Positions 59,436 to 64,000 of a stretch of 64,000 bases of DNA are shown here, piece after piece. The position numbers and the translations under genes were made by a program. The notes beneath the pieces were generated by a model. That model was not told the origin of the DNA and ran no database searches. It worked only from the letters and a program-made list of their open reading frames with translations. The DNA is from Eupeodes corollae (taxonomy: Eukaryota; Arthropoda; Insecta; Diptera; Syrphidae), in contig NC_079149.1 in NCBI RefSeq assembly GCF_945859685.1, positions 23,099,118-23,163,117 of the forward strand, read 5' to 3'. Position 1 is the first letter of the stretch, and each line of letters starts with the position of its first letter.

Positions 59436-61029
59436 GAAGCTTTTTACATATCTTAATTCATAAAAATATATAATTAAATCGATATAAGAAGCAGAAATGA
59501 TTTGGTTTGTGTAGCAAACAAAAATTTAATTTAAAAAAACAGTACGCACGAGGTTGCATAAAAATAGACTTGATCGTAGTTTGCATACAAACATTCCAGA
59601 ATTAAATTTAAAATTGATGTAAATAAAAAAAATTGATTCTTAAAAAAATAACAACACCAGATTCAAAGTTAGTATGATTTCGAAGGTATATGGAAACGAA
59701 ACGATGGGGGAAGGGTGAAGGGTGGGCTGTTTTGGGTCGAAAAACGTATACACTCCGAAAAATATTAAAGGACTTCTAGGATATAGACAGAGTATTTTTA
59801 GGACCGATAAGATTTGAGAATATTTTAAAGGGTACAAGATCTTAAGAAGAGTCAAAGAGACGATTCTTGTCTTTTTCAGAACCTCGAAATTCTGTCCTAT
59901 TCGTATTCATCTTATCCACGAAAACAGAATGCTTAAATATCTTAGAGTGATATTATTGGATGTGTAAAAGAATCATATCAAGTTGACTTAAGATACTTTG
60001 TCAAGTGCAAATCAAACAACATTACCCTCAAGTCAACTTGAGTTAAGACATAACAAAACTTTGATGTGCGAAAAAGGCAAATAATTTTACGTGAATACAG
60101 AACTTTGTAACACTTTGACACTTTTAAATCATCTACAAAAATTAGGCAAACTATGTTTTTATCCAAGACTATTAACATTTGTACATTATTTTTCACAACG
60201 AATTCAAATAATCTTCAAATTTGTCCTTAAAAAACGTATATTTTCGTCAAGAAATTGTAGGATCTCTTGTATAATTTTGAAAATAGACTTTTTATCGATT
60301 CAGTTGTAAAAAGTGAAACAAAATTTCACATTAGATCCGTAAGACATTGTATATAAGAATGCTATAAATTGTTTAACGGATATAATGGATCTGACAGAAA
60401 TTTGACGAATTAGAAACCATTAATTCTTTGATGTTAAAAAAAAGGATTTAAGTCGGAAACTGGTCACACAGACTCAATGAACTAAAGACGTTAATATCAA
60501 AACAAATATGAAATTTTCTGTCTTATTGTCTAAAGACTAAATTAAATAAATAGTTGTTCTAGACTAAGGAAACAAAAAAGCTTTCACATAAAATCAAAAA
60601 CCTACCAGCAATTCTTCAACTTAAGACCTTTTTACCTAACGTCAAAGAATTTATGACCCATCATTTGAAGCCATTTCATATATGTCATTTAGGAAACATA
60701 GAAAATATGGCACGATAAAATGTTAACTTGTTTCAATTAAAGATTTAGAACATAAGCTATATTTAGAGCCGTTTAGCATAAGCTCAGCAAAGCTCCATCC
60801 AGGGCTCATACTTGCTTAGTTTATCTGAAAAAAAGTCTTCTATTAAAAGATCCTAACTATAGCTGACCTAAGTTTTGGTTCTCAACAGTTTTTTAAACAG
60901 TTAAAAATGGTCAAACTTTGTTGGGTAAATTATAAAATTAGAATCACTATTTTACCTGGCGAATAATGTATTAGCTGTCGAATGATTTAATTTTAATTTT
61001 AGTTTAGCATTTTAAGATTTAAACGGTTC
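59436..61029. other. No gene recognised
   Basis: AT-rich intergenic sequence after the host gene. Short ORFs (59640-59855, 60091-60309) lack recognisable motifs. Confidence 0.4.
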
Positions 61030-61330
61030 GACGCTGATCAACAGTATTTAGTGTGTTTTGCGAGTTGTTGAAATAACTAGACCGTACTTCTTTAAAAACG
61101 AAGGTGGACAAATCGAGGACCGCTATAGAGCTATGAATACTGACTTTTTTGCGCAGGAGAAATTGTTTCAACAATCAGGTGCAACGTGCCACACAACTCG
61201 TGCCACAATTGAATCATTAAAGGAAACGTTTGGTAACCACATAGTTTCACCTTACGGAAACGTGAATTGGCTTCCAAGATTGTATGATTTACCGCCACTT
61301 GACTATTTCCCGTGGGCATAGGTGAATGTG
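61030..61330 (+). pseudogene. Rosa-like (DD41D) mariner, catalytic C-terminal fragment
   Basis: The plus strand at 61058-61321 encodes ITRPYFFKNEGGQIEDRYRA, LFQQSGATCHTTRATIESL, NHIVSPYGNVNWLPRLYDLP and PLDYFPWA. The QQD of the family is QQS here, so the second catalytic Asp is lost. From that residue to the Asp of PLDY there are 41 intervening residues. This is the DD41D spacing reported for rosa-type mariners of tephritid flies, not the DD34D of classic mariners. The N-terminal two thirds are absent, and coding similarity fades after a stop at 61319-61321. Confidence 0.85.
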
Positions 61331-61599
61331 ATTCTAAGTTTGTTTCGTATGGTTTGCAGTTTAAAGGCTAGAGCTTACCTCTTTTCGAACAGATTGTCGA
61401 TATCATATCTGAACTTAGATCATCACGGAAATAATTCTTAATTCCCAGGCCATGTTGGAGATGCTTTTACATCAATCTTCTTTGGCTATCTTGGATTTAG
61501 TCGAGGACCCAAACTTTTCAATGAGTCCATGTTTGTGCACTGTCCATTTGTTAGTTAATTAAATTATTTGTAGTCAAGATGGAGCTTTAGAGTGTATAT

Positions 61600-62715
61600 G
61601 AACAATGTTGGTAATCCGGTCTACGTGTTTAGTATACAGTTTGACATGCTATATGAAAATCTGGACATTTTATTGATAAACTATCTTAAGAGTTTTTCCA
61701 CTTCTTCATACTACATAGCACATAATGGCTCGAACCACTGCTTTACATATTCTATGTTTAGAGCTTGGCACAATATTTTCACTTTTGAAAATTTAACTCC
61801 AGTTGCTGTTAATTGCTCCTGTTGCCTCTTTCAGCTTTTTTTTCAAGTGAGTCTTGAAGGTGTTAGCATGACGCAAAGATATTTATTCTATAACCTTTTC
61901 TAATTCGTTTCTCCAATACCTCTTATCATTTCATACTTTTGATTTTCTCGTGCTTTGCTTTAGGTTCCATAAGTCACAATATTGTGTACACTGAGATTAT
62001 CCAAGAAGAAAGAAAAAAAGTAGTGGACAAAGGAGGCATCCTTGTTTTACTCCTGTTTCGCTTTTCTATTTCAATGGTGCCCCTTTTAAGTCTACAAAGA
62101 ACGCTTATAGTTTTTTGTTTCCTTTTTCTAGATGGGGTCGGGCAAAACTTGTGCGGATGAATAATTGTCTACTGTGAAATAGTACTTATAGAATCCGGCT
62201 TGGTATTCCTTGGGTAGATTATTTTCATCTACCCAATTAATAAGTCTTTCCAACACTCCTGAAAAGATCTTTGTAACAGCACGACGTTAAGAAAAGATAC
62301 ACCTTAATAGTTATTTGGGTCGGTTGGATCTCTTTTCTTCAGTATAGGATGTTTTTCCTGAAGAATTTTGGTACCTCACCACAGTCGTAAAATCAGTTGT
62401 TAAACCTTCAAGAAATGAGTTAGTTGCGTTTCATTCTTTACAATGATTCTAGATACTTGTGATTGGGTAAATTGTTGGTCTTTGGTATCGTTGATTATAA
62501 ATGGTTCTGCGAATTGGATGGGGATGCCAATTGCTTGTCTATTCAGGATGTTTTTGAAGATCTCAGCTAGAGATTGAACATCTACTTTTATGGAGGATCC
62601 ATAGCCTTGTTTGTTTTGTGCTGTTTAAAAAATTCAGAAATCAAAACTTTGTTGGCTAAGCCTCTTACGTTAAATGATACAAAAAATCGGCAGCAATTTT
62701 TTTTTAAATCATCGA
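61600..62715 (-). pseudogene. LINE remnant with endonuclease start, RT pieces and deletions
   Basis: Read on the minus strand, FVSFNVRGLANKVLISEFF (about 62690-62635) is the start of an apurinic-type endonuclease. It jumps to pre-RT sequence (IFKNILNRQAIGIPIQFAEP near 62555). RT blocks follow: DPTDPNNY, GVSFLNVV, PKEYQAGFYKYYFTVDNYSS near 62200, FVDLKGA and TGVKQGCLLCPLLF near 62060. The tail region includes NIVPSSKHRICKAVVRAIM near 61740. The catalytic YADD block and most of the endonuclease are deleted. The QAGF..FTVDN wording resembles the LINE at 15-1545. Confidence 0.75.
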
Positions 62716-63019
62716 AAATTGGACCTTCTAATAAGAGGCAGTCGTAGCGATTATATGCGAAAAATCATAATTATACTTCTAGAAAGAAGATTATCTTGCG
62801 AATAAAGCCATTTATAGAGTTCCAGACCGCACTGAAACTTATCAAACGGATCACTTTGAGCAAACGCAGTTCTAACTTGATTATGGCATAAGAGTTGTTA
62901 ATGATAATTATGAACCACAGTTTTTTGAAAATATATTAAGGGTGAGCCAAATACAAGTTTGTTTATACAAATAACTTCAACAAATACTTAATTTTTTTTA
63001 CTGTTTTATGGATAAACAA
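62716..63019. other. No gene recognised
   Basis: AT-rich spacer between two minus-strand LINE remnants. Confidence 0.35.
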
Positions 63020-64000
63020 AAACAAACAAACATATTTTAAATTTTGTTTTAATTTTTTTTAAATTTGTATTGTATCAAAATTTTAAAACTATCTTAAAAC
63101 TAGAATTCTTAAACATCTATTGTAAATTTCAAAAAGTTAAAAAAAACATCTTACTTGCCCTTTGCGGGTGCTCTAAGTTAATCCATTATCTTATAACTAC
63201 TGCTTTTCGGCCTAAAAACAATTTTAATACTAAATAACGAGAACTTAATCATATTTCTGTCGAAATACAAGTACTGATCGAACCAGATGCCAAGGTACTT
63301 TACTACACTTTTGTTCGCCAGTGGCTGTCGATTTGGTCCAACGATCTTGAGGCTCCATAGAGCCTGAACAGAATAGTTTCGCATTTCTGAATGTTGGTTT
63401 TCAACTTCCTGTCATCGCAATATTGCTGAATCTTGTGGATGTCACCCTGCAAAATTGTCTTGATAACCACAATTTGTGGGGCCGTTCTGCTAGCAATTAG
63501 GTGGTCGTTGGTGTACGCTATTGCCTGAGTTAGACTTGCTATCAGATCACTGGTGTAAATGCTGAATAAGATCGGCAAGTTAACCGCTCCCTGTTGAAGA
63601 CCATTTTTAATATCAAAGATTTTGGTAGATGTTACATTGCCAATTTTGACAATAAGCCGTCTACCATTAAGCATATACAACAGTGGTTTACTTATGCCAA
63701 GTCTGTTTAACTTTAGATACAGACCCTTTAACCATACGGTGTCGAAGGCCTTCTCCAAGTCAACCAGACAAGCACCCGTACATTTTCTTTTAGATTTGGT
63801 CCACTGGATATCAGAAACAAGCTTGGACGCAGCATGAATAGTGTCATGTTCCGCCTCAAAGCCCAACTGATTATCCGGAATAATTTTGTTGTTCTCAGCC
63901 CACTTGGACAGAGCTCTATTTACAACCTTCTCGAATACCTGACTGATACTTGGCAGCAGACTTATCGACCGGAGGTTCACCGGACTGGAGTTGTCCTTTC
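63020..64000 (-). pseudogene. LINE reverse transcriptase, copy B, with internal deletion; runs off the window
   Basis: This is a second member of the family at 55170-56838. The minus strand at 63980-63303 encodes LRSISLLPSISQVFEKVVNR, NQLGFEAEHDTIHAASKLVS, CLVDLEKAFDTVW, LQQGAVNLPILFSIYTSDL and AYTNDHLIAS. YADD has become YTND, so the site is dead. At 63250 the ORF sequence is joined directly to 3' UTR sequence: the 900 bases corresponding to 55377-56270 of copy A are missing, with about two bases of microhomology (TC) at the junction. The 5' part continues beyond 64000. Confidence 0.87.

Overview
The window looks like euchromatic but transposon-rich DNA from an insect, most likely a higher fly (Diptera). 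The reasons are a strongly AT-rich background, short-intron-style splice signals with a CTAAT branch-point motif, and Jockey-, I- and RTE-like LINEs with many decayed Tc1/mariner elements, one lineage having the DD41D spacing described for rosa elements of tephritid flies. The species cannot be named from the sequence. Nothing bacterial or viral was seen, and no CRISPR array, rRNA or tRNA gene.

Only one convincing host gene is present. It lies at 57905-59317 (+), a 470-residue single-pass type II membrane protein whose coding sequence sits in one exon behind a clear splice acceptor at 57789. Its lumenal part has acidic Ser-Gly repeats typical of glycosaminoglycan attachment, basic clusters, a furin-type RTRR site and a 37-residue tail holding the only two lumenal cysteines.

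Nearly everything else that can be read is dead mobile DNA. Region 1-13.3 kb is a mosaic of LINE fragments (15-1545, 4978-6281, 6775-7205, 7664-8950, 9296-9670, 12500-13275) and mariners (1994-2845, 6283-6770, 12068-12470). Region 13.3-19.3 kb is mostly unique noncoding DNA with short trinucleotide-rich tracts. Region 19.3-32.8 kb holds further LINE pieces, a MITE, a DD34D-type mariner and a LINE split by a tRNA-derived SINE. Region 32.8-49 kb holds a second MITE copy, two mariners, a complete inverted-repeat ('foldback') element at 42846-44414 and two adjacent minus-strand Jockey-type LINEs, one nearly full length. Region 49-57 kb holds a tandemly duplicated mariner, whose second copy carries a SINE and another mariner, and a LINE. 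Region 59.4-64 kb holds LINE and mariner remnants, ending in a LINE that runs off the window.

Five systems are worth a second look. (1) A foldback element family with about 0.7-0.9 kb AT-rich arms ending in a conserved GAGGCTGGGATGCGACCCAC terminus is present in seven pieces. (2) A tRNA-derived SINE has a 3' end resembling that of the RTE-like LINE at 12500-13275. (3) An I-like LINE ends in GGTTA/TTAGG repeats and has two insertions with clean target duplications. (4) A two-copy MITE has AGCTATCATTG-type termini. (5) The host gene has proteoglycan/prohormone-like features.
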